In this document: positions 34,990 through 43,998 of the stretch, piece after piece
How positions within the stretch are numbered: position 1 is the stretch's first letter
Layout of the letters: each line of letters opens with the position of its first letter
Origin: Scytonema sp. UIC 10036
GTDB taxonomy: Bacteria > Cyanobacteriota > Cyanobacteriia > Cyanobacteriales > Nostocaceae
DNA: 54,547 nt
Reading direction: 5' to 3'
Assembly: GCF_009725235.1 (NCBI RefSeq)
Contig: NZ_WJFC01000084.1
Location: forward strand, 1-54,547
Translations under genes and position numbers: made by a program
Notes under the pieces: model-generated
Seen by the model: only the letters and a program-made list of their open reading frames with translations
Databases searched by the model: none
Told to the model about the DNA's origin: nothing

Positions 34990-35796
34990 TTAATACTTGA
35001 AATTGATATAAGTTTCTACTTTTTCCTTTGGCAATTGCTCTACCACTTGACATCGCAACAACTGCCTGAGTTTCTCAGGGAGGCTCTCATAGTAGTCTCG
35101 CGGGACAGTCAAATCCACTTTTGCTGTATGCAACCAATGCATGACATAGCCCATAACTACCATTGGTCTCGGCTGATAAGTTCTGTTTGGTGAACCTCGA
35201 TGCAGTGCGAGAGGTGAGCGGATAATTGCGTCACCTGATTGCATATAAAAAGATTCCATCGGGATTTCTCCACTCGCAATCTTTGCCAGTCCCTCGTCAC
35301 GCGATAGAAAATGCGTCCCACGTGCCATCTGGAATGGTCCATTCTCTTCCGTGACTTCAACTAAAGGAAAGTTAACAGCCAGGGCATAAAGTGGTGTTAC
35401 TATCTGGTCTGAGAACAGGGGGCGAAAATCTCGGTGAATTTCTTGATAATCTGAGCCTTGCACCGGGATATCGGCTCCTAACTGAACCATCACGTATTCT
35501 TGAAAAAATACGCGATCGAGGATGCCCAAAATCGTTGGATTGGCAAAAACCAACTCATTAGCAAATGGAAGAACCCAAGGAAATGTTAGATAGTAACGAG
35601 CAACTTCACGAGGAGCTAGCCCACCTAGTTGATTTTGACGCTCTCGAAATAACTTTTCAAAAGCTTGTGCCCACTCTTCAATCAGTTTTTTATCAAAAAG
35701 ACCGCGAATCACACAGATTCCATCCCTATTTAAATCTTGTGCGAGTCTATCTAGCTCGGTAGTTGTATAGTGAGCTTTATCTATACTTTGAACCAT
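34990..35796 (-). CDS. phytanoyl-CoA dioxygenase (PhyH) family Fe(II)/2-oxoglutarate oxygenase
   Basis: 268 residues with a double-stranded beta-helix core. The metal triad is readable as HRD in YQEIHRDFRPLF and the distal His in LALHRGSPNRTYQPR, whose Arg would bind 2-oxoglutarate. Family members hydroxylate lipids, antibiotics and other small molecules. It has an unusually structured leader (hairpins at 35824-35849 and 35881-35917) and is divergent from the exported prephenate-dehydratase-like gene, which hints at a shared secondary pathway; substrate unknown. Confidence 0.88.
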   Translation of the reverse strand: MVQSIDKAHYTTTELDRLAQDLNRDGICVIRGLFDKKLIEEWAQAFEKLFRERQNQLGGLAPREVARYYLTFPWVLPFANELVFANPTILGILDRVFFQEYVMVQLGADIPVQGSDYQEIHRDFRPLFSDQIVTPLYALAVNFPLVEVTEENGPFQMARGTHFLSRDEGLAKIASGEIPMESFYMQSGDAIIRSPLALHRGSPNRTYQPRPMVVMGYVMHWLHTAKVDLTVPRDYYESLPEKLRQLLRCQVVEQLPKEKVETYINFKY

Positions 35797-35823
35797 TTTT
35801 CTATCCTTTTCAATTTAGAATAT

Positions 35824-35849
35824 GAGAGCCTAACTTGAATTAGACTCTC
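35824..35849 (-). repeat. 10-bp hairpin in the dioxygenase leader
   Basis: On the minus strand GAGAGTCTAA pairs with TTAGGCTCTC (one G-U) around TTCAAG, ending 27 bases before the ATG. A possible attenuator or part of an element end. Confidence 0.5.
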
Positions 35850-35880
35850 AGAAGTAGACATTCAACATAATCCGCAAGGA

Positions 35881-35917
35881 GTCCCACACTCGCCCGGAGG
35901 AGGTGTAGGTAGTTGAC
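35881..35917 (-). ncRNA. orphan omegaRNA-like 5' hairpin
   Basis: On the minus strand it begins GTCAACTACCTACACCTCC and forms CCTACAC/GTGTGGG. The 19-base sequence GGAGGTGTAGGTAGTTGAC (35899-35917) is identical to 47796-47814 at the start of the candidate IsrB omegaRNA. No isrB or tnpB gene adjoins it, so it is a solo remnant or a stand-alone omegaRNA. Confidence 0.45.
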
Positions 35918-36124
35918 TATTCGCGGTAGATTTGCTTCACAGCTTTTCACGCTTCTGATAGCTGTGACTAAAAGAGATTTTTTACTATTTGAGCAAAAAG
36001 TTACTTGCTATACAAAAATTGTAACTATTCCTTACAGTAGATATTTTTCTAACTCCTAAAAGATGAGCTATCTACTGTAAAATAATTTGTAAATTAATCA
36101 TTCTTTCTTCAAAAAAGCTTTATT

Positions 36125-37051
36125 ATGCGTTTGCTCCTGAGTCTTGCTGGTGTCACCGCCGTTGTGCTCGGGTTGTCTACAGTCACACAACTCAAATTGG
36201 CAGTGGCTGAAAAATTCGGCTACCTCGGACCGAAAGGCACTTACTCAGAGCAAGCAACTAAAGTTTATCAGTCTACAATGCCGGGATTCGAGCAAGCAGT
36301 TCCCTACAGTACGATTGCAGCAATCACAACTGCTATTAAGAGCGGTGAAGTGCCTCGCGGACTTATACCAGTAGAAAATTCAGATAGTGGCTTTGTTGCT
36401 GAAACTTATCGCCTCATATTTCAGGAATTAGATCCGGGTTGGCGAGTTATTGATGAAGTGACAATCCCAATTACCTCCAGTCTTCTTGTTAAGCCCGGTA
36501 CGCAAGCAGGTGATATCAAAAAAATTATTTCACACCCTAATGCTTTGCGGGGGGTAGCAACATATTTGCAGCAACATTTTCCAAACATCCCATTAGTGGA
36601 AGCAAATTCCACTGCTGCTGCTGCTAAAGAAGTCTCTAACGGAGATGGCACAGCCGCCGCCGTCGCTGCACCCGGTGCTGCTAAAGTTTACGGGCTGGAG
36701 ACACTTGCGAATAACATCCAAGATAACGACTACAAAACAAATTTCTGGATAATTGTAAAGACAACTCAAGCTACCTTCACGACTAATCCGAACCATTTGA
36801 TTATTGCGCTTCTTGCACCTTCTGGCTCCCGAATATTTTCCCGCATCGTGGCAGAACTGCGAGACACAGGCTTTCATGTTGTAAACGTAAACTCAACACC
36901 ACTTGATGGGAACATCCACAGCTATTGTTACCTGATTAGGGTTAAGTCGGACTCTAACATCCCAAATGCTCTCAAACAAGTGAATGCAGTGCTTAAAGCA
37001 GCCCAGCGAGAGGGAGGACAGGCACTTCTTATAGGTGCCTATCGGCGCTAA
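36125..37051 (+). CDS. prephenate dehydratase-like protein with signal peptide
   Basis: 308 residues. The first 28 form a classical signal peptide (MRLLLSLAGVTAVVLGLSTV..., cleavage expected after LAVA, before EKFGYLGP). The mature part is a PheA-type prephenate dehydratase: FGYLGPKGTYSEQA, LIPVENSDSGFVAETY, ISHPNALRG and EANSTAAAAK are all conserved. The catalytic TRF motif is TNF (Thr205 kept, Arg replaced by Asn). The C-terminal ACT-like region lacks the ESRP phenylalanine-binding signature. Normal PheA is cytoplasmic, so this is either a periplasmic enzyme acting on a prephenate-like compound or a binding protein. Divergent from the PhyH gene. Function uncertain. Confidence 0.8.
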   Translation: MRLLLSLAGVTAVVLGLSTVTQLKLAVAEKFGYLGPKGTYSEQATKVYQSTMPGFEQAVPYSTIAAITTAIKSGEVPRGLIPVENSDSGFVAETYRLIFQELDPGWRVIDEVTIPITSSLLVKPGTQAGDIKKIISHPNALRGVATYLQQHFPNIPLVEANSTAAAAKEVSNGDGTAAAVAAPGAAKVYGLETLANNIQDNDYKTNFWIIVKTTQATFTTNPNHLIIALLAPSGSRIFSRIVAELRDTGFHVVNVNSTPLDGNIHSYCYLIRVKSDSNIPNALKQVNAVLKAAQREGGQALLIGAYRR

Positions 37052-37096
37052 CACTTTAGCGTTAGTGCTGCATCTCTGACTATTGGGCTGATTTGC

Positions 37097-37501
37097 TTAA
37101 ACAATCCTGCCACCAGTATGTGAGGAAGTTATTGTAATTAAGTAGCCATCCGGTCCAGTGAGAACAAAGGATTCGTGAACTCTACCGATTGTAATTTCAG
37201 AAGCCGTCAGTCCCCAGTCTGTGAAGGTTTGCCTTGCAGCTAAAATATCGTCCACCATCAGATCAAAGGGAGCATTTGTTCCCGATGAAATAGATTCTGA
37301 TGTTTTTCTTATTACTAAGTGTGTTCCTCCCCTTAACTCTAAAACCGCAAATTCATCTGATTGAGTGATGTGTCGTAGCCCAAGCTTCAAGAAAAATTCA
37401 GTAGCTTTTGGGACATCAGTCACAACCAATCTTACATGACCTATTGCTACAGGTGGACGGTTATCCTGTTGATGTTTTGCAATTGTATCTTGTACTTGCA
37501 T
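37097..37501 (-). CDS. VOC family protein (glyoxalase/bleomycin-resistance fold)
   Basis: 134 residues, one VOC module pair: IGHVRLVVTDVPKATEFFLK at residues 21-40, LELRGGTHLVIRK in the middle, MVDDILAARQTF and the terminal FVLTGPDGYLITITSS. Possible metal ligands are His22 and a Glu in LELRGG. Such small proteins are lyases, resistance proteins or decarboxylases; nothing decides here. It is convergent with the prephenate-dehydratase-like gene, 45 bases apart. Confidence 0.82.
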   Translation of the reverse strand: MQVQDTIAKHQQDNRPPVAIGHVRLVVTDVPKATEFFLKLGLRHITQSDEFAVLELRGGTHLVIRKTSESISSGTNAPFDLMVDDILAARQTFTDWGLTASEITIGRVHESFVLTGPDGYLITITSSHTGGRIV

Positions 37502-38351
37502 AAGAATTATTTAGTAGTAGATCATTAATCAAACTCTTTATTCAAATTTTCGTACCTTAAGTACAGCACTTAACAGCAAATTACATATGACAAATTATTA
37601 ATTATTAATAAAGTGCTTGCTTACTGCAATTATCTGTGATACCTTACTTTTCTAAGTTTTCTAATTATGTAAAACTTATCGACTTACCGTAGATTATCAG
37701 ATATTACTAAGATAGTCAAAGAAGTTTAGATTCAGAAAAGATTGGAAGCCTAAGTAAAAACAATCAAAAATTGAGTATAAAAAGTTAATTTTATTTACTT
37801 AACGTAAGGATGTTTTCTATGGGTAAAATACGTGCTGTGATTGTCGATCCAAACGTGCAAGGACGTTTGGCGCTCCATGAGGTAGATGCACCAACACCTG
37901 CTCCCAATCAAGCCATAGTCAGAGTCGCAGCAATTTCCTTAAATCGAGGAGAAGTCAGGCGATCGACTACTGCAGATGCGGGTTGGCAGCCCGGTTGGGA
38001 CTTAGCAGGTACAATAGAAACTCCTGCGGGTGATGGATCTGGTCTCCCTCAAGGAGCACGTGTAGTAGGCTTGGTACGTTCCGGTGCTTGGGGGGAACTT
38101 GTACCTGTTTCTACAGATGCTCTCGCCGAACTCCCTGCCAACGTATCCTTTGCTCAAGCTGCAACACTACCTGTAGCCGGTTTAACCGCATACCACGCGT
38201 TGCTTAAGGGCGGTTCTCTTCTAAGTCGTCCAGTTTTAATTACAGGTGCATCAGGAGGGGCTAGGAACTGTAAGTTAATTGTTAGACAAATATTGACATT
38301 CTTTCCAGAATGAGCAAGTATAGTGAGGTAGTCTATATCAGTTGAGTTGAT

Positions 38352-38993
38352 ATGGAAAGTACATCAGAAGTGACGATTAGTATTGGAGATGCAGCAAAAG
38401 AATTAGGCGTCTCCACGAAAACTTTAAGACGTTGGGCAGATTCAGGAAAGATTAAATCAGAACGTTCACCCACAGGTCAAAGAAGATTTTTTCTGGCTGA
38501 TATTAAACGTATTACACCACGAGACCTCAAGCAATTAGATGAACGCATAACCATTAACTATGCTCGTGTTTCAAGCCACGACCAAAAAGCAGATTTAGTT
38601 CGTCAAGCTCAAGTTTTAGAAGCTTTTAGCAGTGCTAATGGATGGCAGTTTGAAACCATTCAAGACTTAGGATCGGGTCTGAACTACCAGAAAAAAGGTC
38701 TTCAAAGACTGCTCAAACGCATAATGCAAGGAGATGTCAGCCGTCTTGTACTGACGCACAAAGATAGGTTATTAAGATTTGGTGCGGAGTTGGTTTTTGC
38801 AATCTGTGAGGAATTTGAAACTGAAGTGGTCATTATTAATAAGACCAACGAAGAAATTACCTTTGAGCAAGAGTTAGTACAAGACATGATTGAATTGATT
38901 ACAGTATTTTCAGCGCGGATGTATGGCGCTAGAAGTAAGAAGAATAAAAAATTAATCGAGGGAATATCTAATGTAATTGAGGGGAACAGGTAA
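38352..38993 (+). CDS. tnpA: IS607 serine recombinase TnpA
   Basis: 213 residues, full length. Residues 10-55 form a MerR-like helix-turn-helix (IGDAAKELGVSTKTLRRWAD). The resolvase domain has the nucleophile Ser in NYARVSSHDQ (residue 74), GSGLNYQKKGLQRLL, and the Arg-bearing THKDRLLRFG that is lost in the other copy at 21321-21934. A C-terminal helix EQELVQDMIELITVFSARMY completes the fold. The TAA stop overlaps the TnpB ATG by one base (TAATG), so the two are translationally coupled. Probably active. Confidence 0.95.
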   Translation: MESTSEVTISIGDAAKELGVSTKTLRRWADSGKIKSERSPTGQRRFFLADIKRITPRDLKQLDERITINYARVSSHDQKADLVRQAQVLEAFSSANGWQFETIQDLGSGLNYQKKGLQRLLKRIMQGDVSRLVLTHKDRLLRFGAELVFAICEEFETEVVIINKTNEEITFEQELVQDMIELITVFSARMYGARSKKNKKLIEGISNVIEGNR

Positions 38994-40600
38994 TGCCGCA
39001 AGTTTACCAAACATATGTGACTCAGATTGATAATAATTTAACGGGTGAAATACAGACTCTTGAGATGTTAGAAAAGTTTTCACCTGTAGCAGCCGAAATG
39101 TCTCTTGTGGCATTAGACGGCTTGCAAAGTGACATAAAAAAAGAGAAGTTAAACTCTTTAATTCAAAACTCTTTTAAAGTAAATAAGCGCCATGCCAACA
39201 GTGTCATTAATTTTGTTTCAGGTGAGTTAGAATCGGCTTCATTGTGCCAGAAAAGACATCTAGATACGCTAGACGCTAAACTAAAATCAGTTAAGGCAGA
39301 AATTGAACGGTTGACCAAACGACTGAAGAATCACCGGGAATATGTCCGTGCCGTAGAGATATATAATAAAGCCATCAAATATCCCCAAAAAACTAAAGCA
39401 GGAAAGCTGAAAAAGGTATCTGTACTTAAGAAAACACCTGAGTTTGATGACGCCTGTCCCATTAATGGTCAACCACATGGTAAAACTTACTTACAATTAG
39501 CTAAACAGCAATTACATCAGAAAAAGCGCTCCTTTAGGATGTATTTAGACCGGAGGGCTGCATTTGTTCAACGCGGCGTCAAGGTTAATCTGGGTAACCT
39601 AGGGAAAGTAACATTTGTTGGTAGTACCAACGAAACTAACAGTAATCAAATATGTCAGCTAATTCCAGATGTTATTCCACTGCTTAAAATTCGTGTTCCT
39701 TATTTTCTAGAAGAAACGTTTGGCGAACAAGTACAGTTACCACTCTACAAAATTAATAATCATGGTTATGACAAGATAGTTACCGCTTGGGCATTAAACA
39801 ACGCGCTCACCTATGTATTTAGCAAAAATAACAAAGGGAAGTGGGTAGTCGCTATTACTTGTTTAGTTAACTTTTCTATCACTAGTGATGATAAATATGC
39901 AGGGTGCATAGGTTTAGATATTAATCCCGGATCTATTGGTTGGTGTGCTACAAATCGGCACGGAAATCCTGTAGCATGGGGAAAAGTCAATTTAGATCTG
40001 CATTCATGCTCAACTGACCAAACAGAAGCAAGATTGGCTGATGCTATTACAGAACTGACCAACAGAGCGCTAGCTACATTGAAACCAATTGTTATTGAGA
40101 AGTTAGACTTTTCGGAAAAGAAGAAACAGTATAAACGCGGTCGGAAATACAATCGAATGTTATCCGGTTTTGCATATGCCAAGTTCAAAGAATTGTTAAA
40201 AGCTAGATGCTTAAAACTAGGCATCAAGATTATTGAGGTAAGTCCCAAATATTCTAGCCAGATCGGCGTTGTCAAATATATGAGACGCTATGGTATGGGA
40301 AGCGACAGTGCGGCGGGTCTAGTTTTAGCGCGTCGTGGGATGAACATTTACTATGAGAGAATGCCAGCGAGATACGCCTTTCAGACTTCGATTCAACCCG
40401 AAGCTCGTCAGCACGTCTTTGCACATTGGCAGAGATTCAATAAGCATTACTTGAAGCCCGGTTCTCGTAATGCTTGGTTCGGTACACCTACTCTAACAGG
40501 GTCTGCGGGTGACGGCTTGGCGAACACCGGAAATCTTGGGTTTCTAAAGCTTCGGCACAAGCATGGGAGTCCTAATCCCCATCCGTCTGTGAAGGCGTGA
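38993..40600 (+). CDS. tnpB: TnpB-related RNA-guided endonuclease of IS607 type
   Basis: 535 residues, intact. The N-terminal half is helical and basic, with a coiled coil (LDAKLKSVKAEIERLTKRLK). The RuvC triad is readable: Asp309 (IGLDINPGSIGW), Glu369 (PIVIEKLDF) and Asp438 (MGSDSAAGLVLARRG). No CxxC zinc ribbon lies between motifs II and III, as in the TnpB-related group with NPxxTSxIGxxKY-type sequences (here SPKYSSQIGVVKYMRRYG). Such nucleases are guided by an RNA whose scaffold overlaps the gene's 3' end and whose guide reads past the right end of the element. Different family from the TnpB at 19885. Confidence 0.92.
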   Translation: MPQVYQTYVTQIDNNLTGEIQTLEMLEKFSPVAAEMSLVALDGLQSDIKKEKLNSLIQNSFKVNKRHANSVINFVSGELESASLCQKRHLDTLDAKLKSVKAEIERLTKRLKNHREYVRAVEIYNKAIKYPQKTKAGKLKKVSVLKKTPEFDDACPINGQPHGKTYLQLAKQQLHQKKRSFRMYLDRRAAFVQRGVKVNLGNLGKVTFVGSTNETNSNQICQLIPDVIPLLKIRVPYFLEETFGEQVQLPLYKINNHGYDKIVTAWALNNALTYVFSKNNKGKWVVAITCLVNFSITSDDKYAGCIGLDINPGSIGWCATNRHGNPVAWGKVNLDLHSCSTDQTEARLADAITELTNRALATLKPIVIEKLDFSEKKKQYKRGRKYNRMLSGFAYAKFKELLKARCLKLGIKIIEVSPKYSSQIGVVKYMRRYGMGSDSAAGLVLARRGMNIYYERMPARYAFQTSIQPEARQHVFAHWQRFNKHYLKPGSRNAWFGTPTLTGSAGDGLANTGNLGFLKLRHKHGSPNPHPSVKA

Positions 40601-40691
40601 ATCCTTCAAGGGAGGAAAGATTGACCGCTATCTTTCCGGTTTTTCCAACATTATCCACTTGTGGGTAACTTTGGGTAAACTTTATCGAGCG
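40601..40691 (+). ncRNA. candidate TnpB guide-RNA 3' scaffold and right end
   Basis: The 91 bases between the tnpB stop and the host sequence. In IS605/IS607 elements the omegaRNA scaffold runs through the gene end to the right end and the guide is the flanking DNA, here the oxidoreductase sequence from 40692. Position is by analogy; structure was not computed. Confidence 0.4.
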
Positions 40692-41296
40692 GTAGGACAT
40701 TTTGCGATTCAACTAGCACAGTTATCAGGAGCGCATATAGTTGCACACATTCGTCACCCAGATTACGAAGCTTTGGTGAAAGCGGCAGGAGCACAGTCGG
40801 TTGTCATTGGCGAAGATCTCTCACCTGCCAGTGAATTTGGTCCTTATCATTTGATTTTAGACTCTGTAGGCGGCGCAGTACTTGGTACAGGCCTTGGCTT
40901 ATTAGCACAAGATGGTGTGTTAGTACTGTTTGGTACATCAGCAGGGTCTGAAGTAACATTTAATGCTTCACGCTTTTATGGAACTGGCGGTGCAAGTTTA
41001 TATGGTCTGATTCTGTTCCATGAATTAAAACGCGAATCCGCAGCAGTAGGTCTGAAACGGCTTGCGAATTTAGTAGCTACAGGTCAATTGCGTCCTCATA
41101 TTGAAGTGGAAGCGCCTTGGACACAAGTCGCTGAGGTAGCACAGCAATTACTCAATAGGCGCTATGTTGGTAAAGCTGTATTGCATATCGATCGGTGACC
41201 AGTGACAAATGAGTAGGGGCGCAACGCGTTGCGCCCTTACAGTGGTGAGTAGTTAGTAGTTAAAATTGACTAACAACCAAATAAAAATTCCTCATT

Positions 41297-42148
41297 ATGC
41301 GTCATAGAATAGAGGCCGTAAAAAATATGGTAATTAGCGACACATGGAATCCCACCCAATATGAAAAATTTCAAGCAGAAAGAAGCCGCCCATTCTATGA
41401 CTTAGTAAATATGGTACGCAGCCAAGAGGGTATGCGAGTTCTAGATCTTGGTTGTGGAACGGGAAAGTTGACAAAATACTTGCACGAAACAACAGCAGCA
41501 CGAGAGACAATTGGGTTGGATGCTTCAGAGAAGATGTTGCAGGCAGCACGTGAGTTTGAAGGGCACGGGTTGCGGTTTGAGCAAGGACGTATTGAAGAAA
41601 ACTCCGTACAGGGCAAATTTGATTTAGTGTTTTCTAATGCTGCTTTGCAGTGGGTCACAGGACACGAGGTATTATTTGAAAAGTTACGTGCAAAACTGCA
41701 ATTAGGCGGACAACTTGCTGTACAAGTTCCTGCAATGGATTCAGAACCAGTACATACTGTAGCCGCAGAGGTAGCACAGGAATTCAGTCAAGAATTAGGG
41801 GGATATGTACGGCGCTTAGAGGTGTTATCACCGGAAAAGTATGCGCGGCTACTTTATAAATTGGGGTTTGTAGAACAAGAAGTGAGGTTGCAAATATACG
41901 GACACGTATTGCCATCACGAGAAGCAGTTATAGAGTGGTATCGGGGAACATTACTGACTGCCTATGAGCAACAACTAGATACAGAAACATACGAGCGATT
42001 TATACAACGGTATCGCGAGAAGTTGATGGAGTATTTAGAAGATGAAAGCCCGTTCTTTTTTCCGTACAAACGCATACTCATATGGGGTCGTCTATCTGTA
42101 TGCTGTGGGTTTGACGCAAACAGTTTACCTTTGTCCCCTGACGTATGA
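41297..42148 (+). CDS. SAM-dependent methyltransferase, trans-aconitate methyltransferase-like
   Basis: Class I Rossmann methyltransferase: WNPTQYEKFQAERSRPFYDL matches the Tam opening, then motif I MRVLDLGCGTGKLTKYLHET, the acidic GLDAS strand end, FDLVFSNAALQW (motif IV region) and the Tam-like C-terminal YERFIQRYREKLMEYL, FFFPYKRILIWGRL. Tam methylates trans-aconitate to relieve inhibition of aconitase, but substrate range in cyanobacteria is not established. The frame begins at 41297; an ATG at 41330 (MVISDTWNP) fits the family's start better. The last 17 residues after the conserved GRL lie beyond the usual end. Confidence 0.85.
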   Translation: MRHRIEAVKNMVISDTWNPTQYEKFQAERSRPFYDLVNMVRSQEGMRVLDLGCGTGKLTKYLHETTAARETIGLDASEKMLQAAREFEGHGLRFEQGRIEENSVQGKFDLVFSNAALQWVTGHEVLFEKLRAKLQLGGQLAVQVPAMDSEPVHTVAAEVAQEFSQELGGYVRRLEVLSPEKYARLLYKLGFVEQEVRLQIYGHVLPSREAVIEWYRGTLLTAYEQQLDTETYERFIQRYREKLMEYLEDESPFFFPYKRILIWGRLSVCCGFDANSLPLSPDV

Positions 42149-42405
42149 ATACTGTAACTGATGTAAAAAGACTTGTGTTTTTGCAAAGACTGTGAAATAC
42201 TTCTATCTAAATATACGGTAATTTGGGCGATAAATAGTACTATTTATTTGGCTAGTACAAATACTTGCTAGCTAAATTTATAGTTCATCAAAGGAGCAGG
42301 GGGTATAGTACAAGTCTCTCCCCTTGTAACCTCCATTCCGTGGCTCCCGCTCTCTGCTCCCTAACGCCTTTCATTTTTTACAGCACTAAATAAGGAAATA
42401 GTCAA

Positions 42406-43089
42406 ATGAGCACCATCCAGCTTTACTTTGCCAAAGGCTCTACTTTTTCTCAAAGAACTCGTGTTGTTGTGCTAGAAAAAGGAATTGACTTTACCCCTAT
42501 TGAAATTGACTTACAAAACAAACCAGAAGCATTTACTCAAGTTTCTCGCTATGGCAAAGTCCCAGCCATCAAACATAATGATGTCGCGATTTATGAGTCT
42601 GCCATCATCAACGAGTATCTTGATGAAGTCTTTCCAGAACCACCTTTATTGCCGAGCCATCCAGCATCTCGTGCGATCGCCCGCATCTGGATCGACTACG
42701 CCAACACTCGCCTTGTACCTGCGTTTAACAAATTCTTACGTGGAAAAGATACGCAAGAACGAGAACAGGGACAAAGAGAATTCTTGGAATCTCTGTTGTA
42801 CATTGAGCAAGAAGGCTTAAGCAAGCTATCTGGTAATGGTCCGTACTGGTTGGGCGAAACGTTCTCCTTAGTTGATATCAGCTTCTATCCTTGGTTTGAA
42901 CGCTTACCTCTGTTAGAACATTTCCGCAACTTTACTTTACCTACAGAGACACCCCGCTTGCAGAAATGGTGGAGTGTAGTGCGCGATCGCGAATCAATAC
43001 GGGCAGTTGAAAATCCTGTCAGCTATTACATAGAACGATTCACCAAGATACTTGGTGAACCAGCTGCTGTCGGTGCGTCTCAAAAGTAA
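42406..43089 (+). CDS. glutathione S-transferase family protein
   Basis: 227 residues. Thioredoxin-like N-terminal domain with [20 protein letters not shown] (Ser as possible catalytic residue near the usual position), the cis-Pro VPAIKHN and the glutathione-binding ES motif [12 protein letters not shown]. Helical C-terminal domain from about residue 90, ending [14 protein letters not shown] and RDRESIRAV. Soluble. It lies between the methyltransferase and the TetR gene on the same strand but with gaps of 230-260 bases, so it is probably a separate unit. A TetR-controlled detoxification role is possible but not shown. Confidence 0.9.
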   Translation: MSTIQLYFAKGSTFSQRTRVVVLEKGIDFTPIEIDLQNKPEAFTQVSRYGKVPAIKHNDVAIYESAIINEYLDEVFPEPPLLPSHPASRAIARIWIDYANTRLVPAFNKFLRGKDTQEREQGQREFLESLLYIEQEGLSKLSGNGPYWLGETFSLVDISFYPWFERLPLLEHFRNFTLPTETPRLQKWWSVVRDRESIRAVENPVSYYIERFTKILGEPAAVGASQK

Positions 43090-43292
43090 AGTAACTATGG
43101 GCTCACGAGCAATGGACTGTTGTTGATCGATACTTCACCGATTTGCTTGTGCCGTCCGATCCCGCACTAGCTGCGACGCTTCAAGCTAGCGCCGCAGCTA
43201 GTTTGCCGATCGCACTCGTAAATTAACTTAATTTTTTAATTCTAACTCTTGACACATTACCTAAATTTTTGTTAAATTTCTTATCAATTAAG

Positions 43293-43310
43293 CCTACCGA
43301 ACGTTCACTA
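43293..43310. promoter_or_regulatory. candidate TetR operator 1
   Basis: CCTACCGAACGTTCACTA with palindromic core GAACGTTC, nine bases before the tetR GTG start. Matches sites 2 and 3 in the pattern CTACYGARCGTT. Confidence 0.65.
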
Positions 43311-43318
43311 ATATAGTA

Positions 43319-43924
43319 GTGATTCCTGATTCTCAAGACCCAATCTCAGATAAACAAGCAGATGGGCGAAATCGCATTCTTGATGTGGCTGAATCGCTGT
43401 TCCAAGCGAGAGGTTACACTGCGGTAACGATGCGTGACATCGCTAAAGCGGTAGGGATGCGTCAAGCATCGCTTTATTATCATTTTTCCAGTAAAGAGGA
43501 ACTATTCGTTTCTGTCAGGGAGCGTTTGTTTGAACGTCATCGAGTTGGATTACAGAACGTGCTAAACCGAGCAGAGGGAGAGTTGCGATCGCAACTTGAG
43601 GGAGTTGCCGATTGGTTTCTTTCTCAACAGCCCATCAACTTTCACAGCATGATGCAGGCAGATATGCCTTCTCTCAGTCAGGAAGCTAGGGTACGTCTTT
43701 CAAATGCAATTAACCAAGCCATCTTTGAACCTGTTGGACAAGTCTTTACAACTGCTCAAGCAAATCATCGAATTAGTGCTGTTCGACCGAAATTGCTTGT
43801 CGGCTTTCTGCTGTCTTTATTAGAAAGTGTCTCTGTTGTTTATTCTTCAGAACCTGTGTCCCATAAGAGGGAGATAGTTAATGAGATGATCTTGATTTTG
43901 CTAGAAGGAATTCAAAGGCGTTAA
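43319..43924 (+). CDS. TetR/AcrR family transcriptional regulator
   Basis: 201 residues from a GTG start. The helix-turn-helix is NRILDVAESLFQARGYTAVT, MRDIAKAVGMRQASLYYHF, KEELF, a textbook TetR N-terminus. The C-terminal ligand domain is helical and unassigned. An operator-like palindrome immediately before the start indicates autorepression; two more such sites precede the DUF2141 gene downstream, making it a likely target. Inducer unknown. Confidence 0.93.
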   Translation: MIPDSQDPISDKQADGRNRILDVAESLFQARGYTAVTMRDIAKAVGMRQASLYYHFSSKEELFVSVRERLFERHRVGLQNVLNRAEGELRSQLEGVADWFLSQQPINFHSMMQADMPSLSQEARVRLSNAINQAIFEPVGQVFTTAQANHRISAVRPKLLVGFLLSLLESVSVVYSSEPVSHKREIVNEMILILLEGIQRR

Positions 43925-43939
43925 TTTTTTTGGTTGTTG

Positions 43940-43957
43940 CCTACCGAGCGTTAGGTA
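43940..43957. promoter_or_regulatory. candidate TetR operator 2
   Basis: CCTACCGAGCGTTAGGTA, with outer arms TACC/GGTA forming a palindrome, just after the tetR stop and about 90 bases before the next ATG. Confidence 0.65.
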
Positions 43958-43998
43958 AATCTTTTCGCATTCTTGTTTTGACGAGTCATGCTTTGAAG

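Larger units (their letters stand above)
38260..40691 (+). mobile_element. IS607-type insertion element, apparently complete
   Basis: 2432 bases carrying tnpA and tnpB in one orientation, inserted within a run of G. The flanks are TCAGGAGGG and GTAGGACAT with one ambiguous G. No target duplication, as expected for IS607, which inserts between GG by a serine recombinase. Removing exactly 2432 bases restores the host reading frame. Confidence 0.9.
37819..41198 (+). pseudogene. medium-chain NADPH:quinone oxidoreductase, split by IS607-type element
   Basis: The 5' part (37819-38259) and 3' part (40692-41198) join in frame to a complete enzyme of about 315 residues. The break falls inside the Rossmann GASGG|VGHFAIQLAQ nucleotide-binding loop. 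The N-terminal GroES-like domain lacks the zinc ligands of alcohol dehydrogenases, as in quinone oxidoreductases. The ATG at 37819 was chosen because AAGG lies eight bases upstream; an ATG at 37810 overlaps that site. Precise excision would restore GGA GGG GTA GGA, so the insertion is recent. The two frames appear as separate truncated genes (to 38313 and from 40659). Confidence 0.93.

Noticed and set aside
35797..43089. A dedicated secondary-metabolite gene cluster (dioxygenase, prephenate-dehydratase-like, VOC, oxidoreductase, methyltransferase, glutathione transferase)
   Set aside because: The genes are on alternating strands with gaps of 200 bases or more and no core synthase; an operon-like pathway is not supported.
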